A stretch of 64,000 nt of DNA from Chitinophaga sp. H8 (GCF_040567655.1 NZ_JBEXAC010000004.1:1-64000), one strand, 5' to 3'. Counted from the stretch's first letter, positions 51,697-62,189 are shown. The notes: a model not told the origin generated them from the letters alone. A program made the numbers and translations.

Positions 51697-53319
51697 TTAG
51701 AAAATAAAATTAGTACTGAGGAAATCGGAACTACGCTCGTTCAAAATATCTTCCAGCAGCTTTTTGTTGGTATCATTTATCTTGGTAGCCACCAGCGACC
51801 GTATAGAGAATGAACGCAACGCATCATGCACGGATAAGGTACCTTCTGCACTGTCTTTCCGGCCGGTAAACGGAAATGCGTCCGGCCCACGCTGGCACTG
51901 GCTGTTGATATTCACCCGGCTTACCTGATTTACCAATGGATCTATCAGGGAGGCTACTTCTTCCGGGTTATTGCTGAAGATACTCACCTGCTGCCCATGC
52001 GGAGACTCGATCAGGTAATCTATTGTCTCTTCTATTTTATCGTAAGGTACTACAGGCATTACCGGTCCAAACTGTTCTTCTCTGAAGAGTTTCATTTTAT
52101 CGTTCACCGGAAATACTACAGCCGGGAATACAAATGACTCCTGGGTAACACCACCGTTTTCATTAACAATGGCAGCTCCATGAGCAATCGCATCATCCAG
52201 TACTTCCCGGATATAAGCAGGCTTGCCAGGTTCTGCTACAGGTGTAAGTTGTACGCCTTTCTCCCATGGCATACCACATTTCATTTTGCTGATAGATTCA
52301 CTGAGGCGGACATTAAACTCATCAGCAATAGAACGGTGCACAAACAAAATCTTGATGGCAGTACAACGTTGTCCATTATAAGATAAAGCACCCAGGATAC
52401 ATTCATTCACCGCTACCTGTATATCCGCATGCTGCGTAATAATAGCTGCATTCTTGGCATCCAGGCTCAATACTGCCCGCAGACGGTTCAGCTTAGGATG
52501 GTGTTTACGTAATTCATTGGCTACTTTACTGGAACCAATAAAGGCCAATACATTGATCTTACCGGTAGCCATAATGCCTGGTATCACTGCTGCTCCACGG
52601 CCATACACCGTATTCACCACCCCTTTCGGGAATGATTCCATAAACGCACGCAACAACGGATAATGTAACAACGTACCATGCTTTGGTGGCTTAAAAAGGA
52701 TCGTGTTACCCATCAGCAATGCAGGGATCAACGTAGTAAAGGTTTCATTCAGCGGATAGTTGAAGGGCCCCATACAAAGCACCACCCCTAATGGTGAACG
52801 CCGGATCTGTGCAATAGCGCCTTCCTTGATTTCAAAACGGGAGGAACTGCGGTCTATTTCCTTAAGCGCGTCTATCGTCGCATTAATATATTCTATGGTA
52901 CGATCAAATTCCTTAATGGAGTCTGCATAGGACTTCCCAATTTCCCACATGATCAGCTTTACGATCAGGGTACGCTGCTCAGTCATCTTGCGGGCAAATA
53001 CGGAAAGGCAATTTATACGCCCATCCAGCCGCATAGTAGGCCATTCTCCGCGGCCATTATCATAGGCAGCAAGGGCTGCATCCAGGGCTTCAAAGGCTTC
53101 CTTTTCGGTGCCCAGCGGATAAGTGCCTATCAGCTTACGCTTCAGGCCATCGGCAGTTGGAATGTTGATGGGTGAGTATACTTCACTCACCGGCCCATTC
53201 CATTGTTTCATTTCCCCGTTTACCAGGTACTCTCTTTGATGAATTTCAGCAATACGGAACTCCTCCGGTATTTCATTCTCTTCAACAAAGAATTTCTTTA
53301 GCTCATCTTGAAAACTCAT
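51697..53319 (-). CDS. gapN: NADP-dependent glyceraldehyde-3-phosphate dehydrogenase (aldehyde dehydrogenase family)
   Basis: A 540-residue cytosolic member of the aldehyde dehydrogenase superfamily. The catalytic cysteine is C319 (LSYNGQRCTAIKIL), and the nucleotide-binding and lid regions are seen at VLCMGPFNYPLNETFTTLIP and INVLAFIGSSKVANELRKH. The N-terminal 40 residues and overall length match the GapN-like dehydrogenases I recall from Bacteroidota, which oxidise glyceraldehyde-3-phosphate to 3-phosphoglycerate with NADP. Other aldehyde substrates are possible. It is monocistronic and ends at the bidirectional terminator. Confidence 0.85.
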   Translation of the reverse strand: MSFQDELKKFFVEENEIPEEFRIAEIHQREYLVNGEMKQWNGPVSEVYSPINIPTADGLKRKLIGTYPLGTEKEAFEALDAALAAYDNGRGEWPTMRLDGRINCLSVFARKMTEQRTLIVKLIMWEIGKSYADSIKEFDRTIEYINATIDALKEIDRSSSRFEIKEGAIAQIRRSPLGVVLCMGPFNYPLNETFTTLIPALLMGNTILFKPPKHGTLLHYPLLRAFMESFPKGVVNTVYGRGAAVIPGIMATGKINVLAFIGSSKVANELRKHHPKLNRLRAVLSLDAKNAAIITQHADIQVAVNECILGALSYNGQRCTAIKILFVHRSIADEFNVRLSESISKMKCGMPWEKGVQLTPVAEPGKPAYIREVLDDAIAHGAAIVNENGGVTQESFVFPAVVFPVNDKMKLFREEQFGPVMPVVPYDKIEETIDYLIESPHGQQVSIFSNNPEEVASLIDPLVNQVSRVNINSQCQRGPDAFPFTGRKDSAEGTLSVHDALRSFSIRSLVATKINDTNKKLLEDILNERSSDFLSTNFIF

Positions 53320-53513
53320 GTTTTATAACTTTATGCGTACAAAATACACAAAATAGATTTAATATACACATAGAATATTTCGATCTGGTTACAGTAGAAA
53401 TTTATGACCCTGTTTCAGAGGGGAAAAACAACTATTGAAATGCTGATAGCTGCTCGCTAACTTTTTTATTTTCAACGATTCCCCTTAATTTCGCGGGACG
53501 TTCATAAAACGTC

Positions 53514-54356
53514 TTGCGCATGCCCGTGACTAAAGTTTTGATTACCGTTAAAAGTTACCCCACCCTGTCTTCTCATTATGATGAACAGCTTAGTATTGCA
53601 GGCTTCAGAGAAGATGGCAGCTTTATCAGGATATACCCCATCCCCTTCTCAAAAAAAACTTACGAAACACAATACCAGCTCTATGACTGGGTAGAACTGG
53701 ACCTCACGCGGAATACCAGGGATTTCAGACTGGAAAGCTTCAGACCTGTAACCATAGATGCTCCGATAAAGAAAACAGGACATGTGGGTACGGACGATCA
53801 TTGGAGTGAACGAAAAACCATTGTGCTGAAAAATGTATACCGTAGCCTGGCTACATTAATAATAGAAGCAAAGCACGAAGCGTTTTACACTTCGCTGGCT
53901 GTATTCAAACCTGCCCGGATACTGGATTTTGTAGTGGAGGAAACAGAACGGGAATGGAATAGCGACCGGTTGGAAAAATTACAGGAAGAAAAAAACAGCG
54001 GCCGGGTATTTGAGCAACCGGAAGATCCGTTTACCGTGCTGAAAAAGCTGCCTTATAAATTTTCTTTCCGCTTTACAGACGATAAAAACGAAACAATTAC
54101 ACTGCCGGTTGAAGATTGGGAACTGGCATCCCTGTATTGGAAATGCCTCAAAAAGTACAATGGTCCGGATAAAGAACTAAAGGCCATTAATGAAGTGAGA
54201 AAAAAATATCTGCAGGAGTATGCCAAAAATAGTGATCTCCATTTCTTCCTTGGTACCACACAAAATATACATGCGGCTTCAAAGCAGCCATTTACTATTG
54301 TTGGCTTATTTCAACCTGCAACGCCCCCTGCCGTGGTGCAGGGAAGTTTATTTTAG
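53514..54356 (+). CDS. unknown soluble protein, possibly dual-OB domain
   Basis: A 280-residue soluble protein. The N-terminal beta-rich region (VLITVKSYPTLSSHYDEQLS, then AGFREDGSFIRIYPIPFSKK and YDWVELDLTRNTRDFR) recalls the dual-OB (DuOB) type domain that I have seen in otherwise uncharacterised bacterial proteins, but I am not certain. The central part is helical and charged. A role with nucleic acid is a guess from the OB-fold resemblance. It stands alone between the dehydrogenase and the AraC regulator. A second ATG lies two codons downstream. Confidence 0.55.
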   Translation: MRMPVTKVLITVKSYPTLSSHYDEQLSIAGFREDGSFIRIYPIPFSKKTYETQYQLYDWVELDLTRNTRDFRLESFRPVTIDAPIKKTGHVGTDDHWSERKTIVLKNVYRSLATLIIEAKHEAFYTSLAVFKPARILDFVVEETEREWNSDRLEKLQEEKNSGRVFEQPEDPFTVLKKLPYKFSFRFTDDKNETITLPVEDWELASLYWKCLKKYNGPDKELKAINEVRKKYLQEYAKNSDLHFFLGTTQNIHAASKQPFTIVGLFQPATPPAVVQGSLF

Positions 54357-54458
54357 CACTGCTGTTTTGCCGGAATAATGCTCCCTGGCATCTGATGCTG
54401 CATTTCATGTCCGAATTCATTACTTTTAGGCACGACTAACCGAACCAGTGCCAAAACA

Positions 54459-55331
54459 ATGACAACATCTAAAATCTATCGCGAAAAATCTCCCCTATCT
54501 GAAAAGGATTGCTTTGTAGTATTTGACCGCCGCAAATCGTCCTTTACATTCCCTGTACATGTACATCCGGAGTACGAGCTTAATTTTGTGGATGGTGCGC
54601 CGGGGGCGCAGCGTATTATAGGCGACTCCGTGGAATACATCGGGGAAAAGGATCTGGTGCTGATCGCCAGTCCGGTGTTAAAACATGCCTGGAAAAACGG
54701 CAACTGTACCGCTACCAATATCCACGAAATCACCATTCAGTTCCATCCTTCTCTTATCGAACAATGTCTGGATAAGAATCAGTTCAAAAGCATACAACGC
54801 CTCTTTTCCCACGCGGCCAAAGGCGTTTGCTTCGGCCCAGCTACTACAGAACGGGTACTGCCTCTCCTCCGCATCCTCACGATGGAAACCGATGGCTTTT
54901 ACGCTGTGATGCGCCTCTTTATCCTGCTGTATGAGTTATCAAAAAGCGATGACTTCCGCGAACTATCCAGTACGGTGGCCCCGAAAATGACAGGTCCCAC
55001 CCTCCTGCTGAACACACTTCAAAATCATATCAACCATCATATCAACCGCATGATTCCTATGGCTGAAGCAGCTGCAGTACTTAATATGAGCCGCTCCACC
55101 TTCGCCAGATTTATTAAGCTGCATACCGGCATGAATTTTACAGACTACCTGCTTGATTTCCGGATCAATAAGGCTATCCGTGAACTGAAAGCCACCTCTT
55201 CTATCCCGGATGTGGTAACACAATGTGGCTTCAACAGCATATCATACTTCTACCGCGTATTTAAGAAGGCGCAAGGCATCACACCTGCCGAATTCCGGGA
55301 TAACTTCAAAAAACAACAGGTAATCATCTAA
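54459..55331 (+). CDS. AraC-family regulator of the downstream sugar locus
   Basis: A 290-residue regulator with an N-terminal cupin-like sensor domain (FPVHVHPEYELNFVDGAPGA) and a C-terminal pair of AraC helix-turn-helix motifs (IPMAEAAAVLNMSRSTFARF, then DVVTQCGFNSISYFYRVFKK and GITPAEFR). It lies 302 bases upstream of susC on the same strand and is the obvious candidate to control the SusC-SusD-GH130 locus, sensing a sugar directly. Confidence 0.88.
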   Translation: MTTSKIYREKSPLSEKDCFVVFDRRKSSFTFPVHVHPEYELNFVDGAPGAQRIIGDSVEYIGEKDLVLIASPVLKHAWKNGNCTATNIHEITIQFHPSLIEQCLDKNQFKSIQRLFSHAAKGVCFGPATTERVLPLLRILTMETDGFYAVMRLFILLYELSKSDDFRELSSTVAPKMTGPTLLLNTLQNHINHHINRMIPMAEAAAVLNMSRSTFARFIKLHTGMNFTDYLLDFRINKAIRELKATSSIPDVVTQCGFNSISYFYRVFKKAQGITPAEFRDNFKKQQVII

Positions 55332-55633
55332 GCATATTTGAGCAAATAGTTCAACCTATTTGAATAAATCGTACAATTTTCGCCATTCATAAGTGAATAA
55401 TAACGGCTTCAGGACAGGATGCCAGCAATACGGATAAACTTACGTAACACTACTTCCTGCACACTTCCAGCCTTCAGTACATACACGGAAACAGCGCTCC
55501 GTAAAAAGACCGGATAGTTCAATCAGTTTGAGCTTAACGGACAAAGCCTCCTATTGCATTTCCACTAGCTTTATCCCCTGAAAACGCCGGTAATCAACCG
55601 AAATAACATTCACCCTTAAATTAGTTTCTACGT
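55332..55633. other. promoter region of the Sus-like operon
   Basis: 302 bases between the AraC gene and susC with no gene, terminator or long repeat visible. It is expected to hold the susC promoter and the AraC operator, but I find no perfect TAnnTTTG box. Confidence 0.35.
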
Positions 55634-58600
55634 ATGAAAAAAATGATACTCATACTGTTGGCCGGAGCCATCAGCCTGTCTGCCTGGGCACAACAGGCCC
55701 GCCAGGTCAAAGGTACGGTAACCGACAAGGAGAATAATCGCATACCAGGCGCCACCGTTAGGATCAAAGGCACCAACAAAGGCACTACGACAGATCAGAA
55801 CGGCAATTTTACACTGGATGTTACACGTGGCCAGGTACTCGAATTTTCTTCTGTTGGTATGCAAAAAACAGAAATAGCAGTAGGAGAAACTGCCAGCTTC
55901 GCTGTGTCACTGGAGTCTGATAGCCGGCTGGAAGAAGTGATAATAGTGGGTTATGGCCGCGTTAAAAGAAAAGATCTTACTGGTGCTATCGCCTCCGTAA
56001 CAGGTAAGGACCTTCAGGCAGATATGGCCAAGAGCGCCAGCGGTGCGCTACAGGGCCGTATAGCGGGTGTAAGTGTATCCAACATGGGTGGACAGCCCGG
56101 CGCTGGCATGAGCATTAACATCCGTGGACTTAGTTCTCTCGGTTCCAACACACCGCTATACGTGATCGACGGTGTGTACGGTGATATCAACATGGTAGAC
56201 CCCGCCGATATTGCTTCCCTCGAAGTACTGAAAGATGCTTCTGCTGCCGCTATTTATGGCTCCAGGGCTGCCAATGGCGTTGTACTGATCACTACTAAAG
56301 GTGGGAAAAAAGATACACCTCCTACGGTTAGCATTAATGCCTATACGGGGGTACAGACCATCACCCGTAAACTGGATGTGCTCGATGCGCAGCAGTGGAA
56401 AAATGTGATGAAACAATCCGGATACCTGCCCCAGGAAGCCATCGGATTTGAAGGCCCCGGCACCAACTGGCAGGACGAAGTATACCGCACAGCGCCGGTT
56501 TCCAAGATTAATATAGCGGTAACAGGTGGCTCCAAAAATACCACCTACAACCTGTCGGCCGGCTATCTCGACCAGCAGGGTATCCTCATCAATTCCGGAT
56601 ATAAAGCCTATAACCTCCGTTCTAAAAATACCTTCTCTTTTGCCGACGACCACATCCGTCTGGGCAACACCTTCATGCTGCGGTCTTCTCAAAAAGATAT
56701 CAACCGCCTCACCATTACAGATCCCCTGCGTCAAAACCCGCTCATGCCGGTACATGACCCTAAAAAACCTGGTGGTTATGCAGGGATCGCTCCCTGGATG
56801 AAGAACATGGACAACCCGGTGGGTGCTTCTATGCTGTTTGAAAATCAGGTACCACAAACGGATATCCTCATCAACGCTTATGCAGAAGCCGACCTCTGGC
56901 TGAAAGGATTAACGTATAAATTTAACCTGGGTATCAACAGAACCAACGGCCGTAACTATAACTACAACGCTCCTTATGACTTCGGCTCAGGTGCTGTACA
57001 ATCCAAACTGTCTGAATCCGCATTTTTCAACAACCAATGGCTTGCTGAAAATACACTGCACTACGATAACACTTTCAAAAAGCACAATATCTCTGCACTC
57101 GTGGGGTACTCTGCCCAAAAGAATTCCAACCGCGGTTTTGGAGCCAGCCGTACTGACATCCCATTTGGTACCAACTCTATAGATGCCGGTGCCACTACAC
57201 AGCAAACCACCTCAGGCAGCCTGCAGGAATATGCATTGGTGTCACTTTTTTCCAGATTGATGTATAGCTACGATTCCCGCTATCTCTTCTCTGCTTCTGT
57301 ACGCAGGGATGGTTCCTCCCGCTTTGCCAACGGTCATCGCTACGGGGTATTCCCCTCTGTATCTGTAGGCTGGAATATTATGAACGAAGCCTTTTTTGAG
57401 AATGCCAAAAGCGTAGTGGAAGAACTCAAATTACGTGGCAGTTACGGCGTGCTCGGTAACCAGGAAATCGGTAACTACACCACCCAGAGCATCAGCTCCA
57501 GCGGTATCAATTACCTGCAGGGCGGCACCTGGTGGATGGGCACCAACACCGGTGTAGTATGGGTATCTCCGCGTAACCTCACCTGGGAAGAAACAAAAAC
57601 CAGCAACTTCGGACTGGACGCTGGATTCTTCCGTGGTAAACTCTCCCTGACTGCAGAATACTATGTACAGGAAACTAAAAATGTACTGCTTAGCATCGCC
57701 ATGCCTGGTTCTGCCGGACTGGACGGCAGTCCTACCATGAATGCCGGTATCATCCGCAATAAAGGATATGAATTACTGGTAAACTACAAGGGCAATGCCG
57801 GACAAGTACAATATAGCCTCGGTGTGAATGCTTCCACTGTAAAGAACGAAGTGAAAGCGATCACTGTAGGTAGCTCCAAACAAGAGTTTGGCGGTTACAA
57901 CCCGCAAGGCGAAGGTACCATCACCTGGGCAAAAGTAGGTGATCCTATCGGGGCATTCTACCTCATTAAAACCAACGGTATCTTCCAGAGCCAGGAGGAA
58001 GTAAGCGCACACACCACCAATGGCAAAATGATACAACCGGATGCCAAACCCGGCGACATCCGTTTCATTGACTTCAATGGCGATGGCAAGATCACCGATG
58101 ACGACCGCCAATATGCCGGCAGCCCTTTCCCGGATCTGACCTATGGCATCCGCGGTAGTGTTCAATACAAAGGCTTTGACCTCAATTTCTTCTTCGATGG
58201 TATGGTTGGCAACAAGATCTACAACTATACCCGTGCAAGGATGGAATCTATGAATGAGTTCACCAACTTCGGCGCCGGTGTGCTGAATGCCTGGTCTGAA
58301 ACAAACAGGAATACCAATATGCCCCGCTTTACACAGGAAGACAAGAATAAGAATGCCCGTCGCGTGAGCGACCGCTGGCTGGAAAATGGTGCTTTCTTCC
58401 GGCTCAAAACACTGGAATTGGGCTATGCATTGCCTGGCTCGCTGGTAAACAGAGCCCGCCTGCGTGATGTACGGGTATTTGCGGCATGTGAAAATGTATT
58501 CACCGTTACCAAATACAAAGGCTATACGCCAGACCTCGGTCAGAATGACGATCAGAATGGCGGTGGCTCCAGCACCATGTCAAGGGGTACCGACCACGGC

Positions 58601-58651
58601 AGGTTCCCGCTTGCCAGAACAATCATGGCTGGTCTGCAGCTGAATTTCTAA
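55634..58651 (+). CDS. susC: SusC/RagA family TonB-linked outer-membrane transporter
   Basis: A 1005-residue outer-membrane barrel. Signal peptide (MKKMILILLAGAISLSAWAQ), a carboxypeptidase-regulatory-like domain (VKGTVTDKENNRIPGATVRI), a plug with the SusC signature (VIVGYGRVKRKDLTGAIASV, LYVIDGVYG, ASAAAIYGSRAANGVVLITT), and a barrel ending with a C-terminal Phe (AGLQLNF). No STN domain is present, so it is not an anti-sigma-coupled receptor. It imports oligosaccharides with the SusD lipoprotein encoded 36 bases downstream. Confidence 0.95.
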   Translation: MKKMILILLAGAISLSAWAQQARQVKGTVTDKENNRIPGATVRIKGTNKGTTTDQNGNFTLDVTRGQVLEFSSVGMQKTEIAVGETASFAVSLESDSRLEEVIIVGYGRVKRKDLTGAIASVTGKDLQADMAKSASGALQGRIAGVSVSNMGGQPGAGMSINIRGLSSLGSNTPLYVIDGVYGDINMVDPADIASLEVLKDASAAAIYGSRAANGVVLITTKGGKKDTPPTVSINAYTGVQTITRKLDVLDAQQWKNVMKQSGYLPQEAIGFEGPGTNWQDEVYRTAPVSKINIAVTGGSKNTTYNLSAGYLDQQGILINSGYKAYNLRSKNTFSFADDHIRLGNTFMLRSSQKDINRLTITDPLRQNPLMPVHDPKKPGGYAGIAPWMKNMDNPVGASMLFENQVPQTDILINAYAEADLWLKGLTYKFNLGINRTNGRNYNYNAPYDFGSGAVQSKLSESAFFNNQWLAENTLHYDNTFKKHNISALVGYSAQKNSNRGFGASRTDIPFGTNSIDAGATTQQTTSGSLQEYALVSLFSRLMYSYDSRYLFSASVRRDGSSRFANGHRYGVFPSVSVGWNIMNEAFFENAKSVVEELKLRGSYGVLGNQEIGNYTTQSISSSGINYLQGGTWWMGTNTGVVWVSPRNLTWEETKTSNFGLDAGFFRGKLSLTAEYYVQETKNVLLSIAMPGSAGLDGSPTMNAGIIRNKGYELLVNYKGNAGQVQYSLGVNASTVKNEVKAITVGSSKQEFGGYNPQGEGTITWAKVGDPIGAFYLIKTNGIFQSQEEVSAHTTNGKMIQPDAKPGDIRFIDFNGDGKITDDDRQYAGSPFPDLTYGIRGSVQYKGFDLNFFFDGMVGNKIYNYTRARMESMNEFTNFGAGVLNAWSETNRNTNMPRFTQEDKNKNARRVSDRWLENGAFFRLKTLELGYALPGSLVNRARLRDVRVFAACENVFTVTKYKGYTPDLGQNDDQNGGGSSTMSRGTDHGRFPLARTIMAGLQLNF

Positions 58652-58687
58652 TCGTGTCACCATCACCTATTTCAAAAAAAGCAACAG

Positions 58688-60313
58688 ATGAAAATCTCCA
58701 TCATACAAAAAATCACCATGGCAGCTGCACTTACATGCTCCATGGCAGCCTGCAATGAATCCAAGTTTCTCGACCTGGTGAATCCCAACCAGGCGGTAGA
58801 TAAAACCTTCTGGACCTCGGAGGCAAATGCACAATCTGCACTGGCCACCGTTTACTCCCCCATCCGCGGACAGATGTACGGTTATTTTGGCGGATATACC
58901 GGCTGGCATACCATGAACCGGGCCGACGATGTATGGTTCATCCTCGGAGAGGAAATGCACAATTGGGAACCGGCTACCTATACCAATACAGCCAACACCG
59001 CTGAAAGTGACTTTGGCAGGCTGTACAATTGTATCAACCGCGCCAATGTGGTAATGAAGAATATACGAAATGTGCCAATGGAGGAGAACAAGATTAACGA
59101 ACTATATGGTGAGGCTGCATTCCTTCGTGGTTACGCCTACTTCCTGCTGGCCAGCAACTTCGGTGATGTCCCCCTTCGGCTGGTATCTGCCGGCGATGAT
59201 GCGAGTGAGATCATGAAACCGTCCTCTCCTGAAGCAGAGGTGTGGAAACAAATCGTAGAAGATTTTAAAACCGCCAAATCATACCTGCCGGTTACCCGCC
59301 CTTCAGCACAAGCTGGCCGTATAACAAAAGGTGCTGCTATTGCACACCTCGGTAAGGCATACATATACATGAAGCAATATGCTGAAGCAGAAACAGAGCT
59401 GGCGGCCCTTCTTAAAGCTCCTTACACCTACGACCTGATGCCCAAGTTTGAAGACAACTTCACTGAATATACGGAGCTAAACCAGGAGTCTGTTTTTGAA
59501 ATCATGTATGATGGCAGCTTTGGTGAAGGCTCCTGGGGTTCTGAAGAACCTACTTCCACACAGGGATTTGTGATTGCCAACTTCGCTGGCCCTCAGGGTA
59601 CCGGCGGCTGGTTCAAATGGATGCCCACCGCTTCCATCGTGAAAAGCTTCATCACGGAAGAAAGACCTGCTGGCGCTGATACCAGATTCGACAAACGGAT
59701 GTACACCAGCTTCTACTGGAAACACTCCGACTTTAAAGACAAAGTGGCCGATGGTGCCTGGTTCGGGAACCTGTCCTTCGACAAAATATGGGAGGCTTCT
59801 GCTACCAAACGCTTACGCGGTGAGCCGGACTACCCTTCCATCGATGGCGTAAAAGGCCGCTTCCTGATCAAGAAATACACGAATTTCTACAAGAACCAGC
59901 CCGATGCCAACAGCATGTACAACCAGCAAAACCAGAACAACAACCTCCGTATCATGCGCTTTGCGGAAGTATTGCTGCTGCACGCGGAAGCATGTATCAA
60001 AAACAACAACCTGAACGGCGCTATTGCAGACCTTACCCGCATCCGCGACCGTGCCGGCCTGGCCAAAAAGACCTGGGCTACTCCGGATGCCCTCTGGCAG
60101 GAAATGATTCATCAGAACGAACTGGAGTTCTTCTTTGAGGGACACCGCTTCTTCGATCTGAAACGCTGGTATCCCTACGACCAGATGAAACAGATCCTCG
60201 TAGCGAATAAAAAACAAGGGGCGGAAAACTTCCTGGCAAAACACTACTATCTGCCTATTCCGCAGAATGAACTGAATACCAATACCGCTATCAAACAACA
60301 TCCCATGTGGTAA
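58688..60313 (+). CDS. susD: SusD/RagB family glycan-binding lipoprotein
   Basis: A 541-residue surface lipoprotein (lipobox cysteine in TCSMAACNESKFLDL) with the SusD layout: early FWTSEANAQSALATVYSPIR, TPR helices (AEFLRGYAYFLLASNFGDVP-like), NLRIMRFAEVLLLHAEACIK, and the C-terminal HRFFDLKRW motif. It caps the SusC transporter and binds the incoming glycan. A GC-rich hairpin (60333-60355) follows it. Confidence 0.95.
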   Translation: MKISIIQKITMAAALTCSMAACNESKFLDLVNPNQAVDKTFWTSEANAQSALATVYSPIRGQMYGYFGGYTGWHTMNRADDVWFILGEEMHNWEPATYTNTANTAESDFGRLYNCINRANVVMKNIRNVPMEENKINELYGEAAFLRGYAYFLLASNFGDVPLRLVSAGDDASEIMKPSSPEAEVWKQIVEDFKTAKSYLPVTRPSAQAGRITKGAAIAHLGKAYIYMKQYAEAETELAALLKAPYTYDLMPKFEDNFTEYTELNQESVFEIMYDGSFGEGSWGSEEPTSTQGFVIANFAGPQGTGGWFKWMPTASIVKSFITEERPAGADTRFDKRMYTSFYWKHSDFKDKVADGAWFGNLSFDKIWEASATKRLRGEPDYPSIDGVKGRFLIKKYTNFYKNQPDANSMYNQQNQNNNLRIMRFAEVLLLHAEACIKNNNLNGAIADLTRIRDRAGLAKKTWATPDALWQEMIHQNELEFFFEGHRFFDLKRWYPYDQMKQILVANKKQGAENFLAKHYYLPIPQNELNTNTAIKQHPMW

Positions 60314-60332
60314 TACCTTAAAAATGGTGCAA

Positions 60333-60355
60333 GGGCGGGAATAATATTCCCGCCC
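60333..60355. terminator. hairpin between susD and the sulfotransferase gene
   Basis: GGGCGGGAATA and TATTCCCGCCC form a perfect 11-base-pair palindrome around one base, followed by TCTCCTTTT. It is probably a partial terminator or mRNA-stabilising hairpin that makes susC and susD more abundant than the genes behind. Confidence 0.6.
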
Positions 60356-60374
60356 TCTCCTTTTAACTGCTGCT

Positions 60375-62189
60375 ATGAATACAAAAAACTTTTTTCAGGG
60401 CATGAAGAGCATACTGTTCCTCGCCTCCTTTATATGCCTGGTACAGGCCTGCCGTAAACATCAGGCTGATACTACGCCTGAAGATCATACCACACAAAAG
60501 ATACTGGAGCGGATGGCAGATAGTGGCTATCTGCTGAATAGCTTTATACAGGAAGATGCTGCTTATCTTTTCCACTTCGAAACGGAAGATGTACGCATCC
60601 CTGTTACGGATATCAAAAACATCAGTGAAGACAAAGCGCTCTGGAAAACACAGGTAACACTACGTGATGGTACCGTTCTCACCATCCCTTCGAAGGGGGA
60701 CGGCCTGGATTTTATGGTGAAGGAAATAACCTTAAACCCCTCCGGATTCAATCCCCTTGCTGCTGTGGCAGACGTATGGCTCCCCGCTGCAGGAAGGGTA
60801 AAGGTGACGGTTTATGGAAAGGAAGGTTCTTCCGGTACCATTTCACATTTGTGCCAGTCAGTTACCGAGCGTCAACAAGTACCGGTATTCGGGCTCTACG
60901 CCGGATATGATAACACGGTACAACTTACCTTCACCGATAAAAACGGTAATGAACGCGGCAGCACAAAGCTGCACATCAAAACCAACCCTTTACCTATACA
61001 GAACTTCCCGGTGCCACGAACAGTAACGGCGCAACCTCAAAAAATGGAACCAGGTCTGAACCTGGTCAGTTATCCCGGCGAAAGTGAGCTGGACGTATCC
61101 TGCCCTTATATGGTAGATGCAGAAGGGGAGATCCGCTGGATACTATTACTAAAAAACTCGCCCGACTTACAACGTTTCGGTGCAGCCATTGGGCTGAAAA
61201 GGAGGAAGAACGGCAACTTCCTTTCCGGCGACGGACAACTTCACCGTATCGTAGAGTTGGATATGTTCGGCAAACTCATTAAGCAATGGGATCTCTCCAA
61301 ATTAAACTACACTTTCCACCATGAAGTAGCTGAAGCTGCAAACGGCAACTTTCTTATTACCGTCAGTAAATCCGGGGCGCGTCTGGTAAACGGTAATCCT
61401 CGTATCAATGACCACATCATTGAACTCGATCCCGCTTCAGGTGCTGTGGTAAAAGAATGGGACCTGTCTAAGATGCTGGATACTTCCAGGTATGAAAAAT
61501 CCGATGGTATCACACCTCCCATGTTTTCACAATCTCCTGGCAACTGGGCACACAATAATGGGGTTACGGAATTGGGTGATGACCTGCTGATCACTATGCG
61601 CTATCAGGGGCTGGCTTCGTTTACCCGGACAGGTAATCTGCGTTGGATCATTTCACCACACCAGGGATGGAGTGAACCCTATCGCAAATTTCTCCTTCGT
61701 CCAGTGGATGAAGAAGGACACCTGCTGACAGACACAAAAGTGATCACAGGCGAAGCTGCTGCACCTGGCTTCGACTGGGCCTGGGGACCACATACACCGG
61801 TAAGCCTTCCCAATGGAAACATCCTCGTGTTCGACAACGGGTTTAACCGGCATTTCATTCCCAATGCACAAACCGCGAATTATAGCCGGGTAGTAGCATA
61901 TCGGGTGGATGAAGCAAAAGGAACCATTCAGCAATTATGGTCATACGGACAAAGCCGTGGCCTCCAGGGCTTTTCCCAGGCGCTTTCCGGGGTACAGTAC
62001 CTGAAACAAACCGGACACGTACTGTTTTGCCCTGGTATGGGCGTATCCACTTCTAAAGGATATGGCGGGCGTGTAGTGGAGATCGACCCGCTCACAAAAG
62101 AAGTCATCTTCGATCTGGAAATCACTGCTCCCAGTAATACCGCTTTTCACCGGGTCACAAGAATACCATTGTACCCGGATAATATCTGA
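60375..62189 (+). CDS. arylsulfotransferase (ASST) family lipoprotein
   Basis: A 604-residue exported protein with lipobox (LVQACRK, C26) and a beta-propeller. The ASST catalytic residues align well: H315/H316 (FHHEVAEAANGNFLIT), H393 (AHNNGVTELGDDL), R409 (TMRYQG) and H473 (WGPHTPVSLPNGN). H473 corresponds to the sulfated histidine of AssT, and the spacing from R409 to H473 is close to that in AssT. It would move a sulfate group between phenolic compounds in the periplasm. Placing it between susD and a GH130 phosphorylase is unusual. The acceptor is unknown; it may modify a plant phenolic or a glycan-linked aryl group. Confidence 0.85.
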   Translation: MNTKNFFQGMKSILFLASFICLVQACRKHQADTTPEDHTTQKILERMADSGYLLNSFIQEDAAYLFHFETEDVRIPVTDIKNISEDKALWKTQVTLRDGTVLTIPSKGDGLDFMVKEITLNPSGFNPLAAVADVWLPAAGRVKVTVYGKEGSSGTISHLCQSVTERQQVPVFGLYAGYDNTVQLTFTDKNGNERGSTKLHIKTNPLPIQNFPVPRTVTAQPQKMEPGLNLVSYPGESELDVSCPYMVDAEGEIRWILLLKNSPDLQRFGAAIGLKRRKNGNFLSGDGQLHRIVELDMFGKLIKQWDLSKLNYTFHHEVAEAANGNFLITVSKSGARLVNGNPRINDHIIELDPASGAVVKEWDLSKMLDTSRYEKSDGITPPMFSQSPGNWAHNNGVTELGDDLLITMRYQGLASFTRTGNLRWIISPHQGWSEPYRKFLLRPVDEEGHLLTDTKVITGEAAAPGFDWAWGPHTPVSLPNGNILVFDNGFNRHFIPNAQTANYSRVVAYRVDEAKGTIQQLWSYGQSRGLQGFSQALSGVQYLKQTGHVLFCPGMGVSTSKGYGGRVVEIDPLTKEVIFDLEITAPSNTAFHRVTRIPLYPDNI

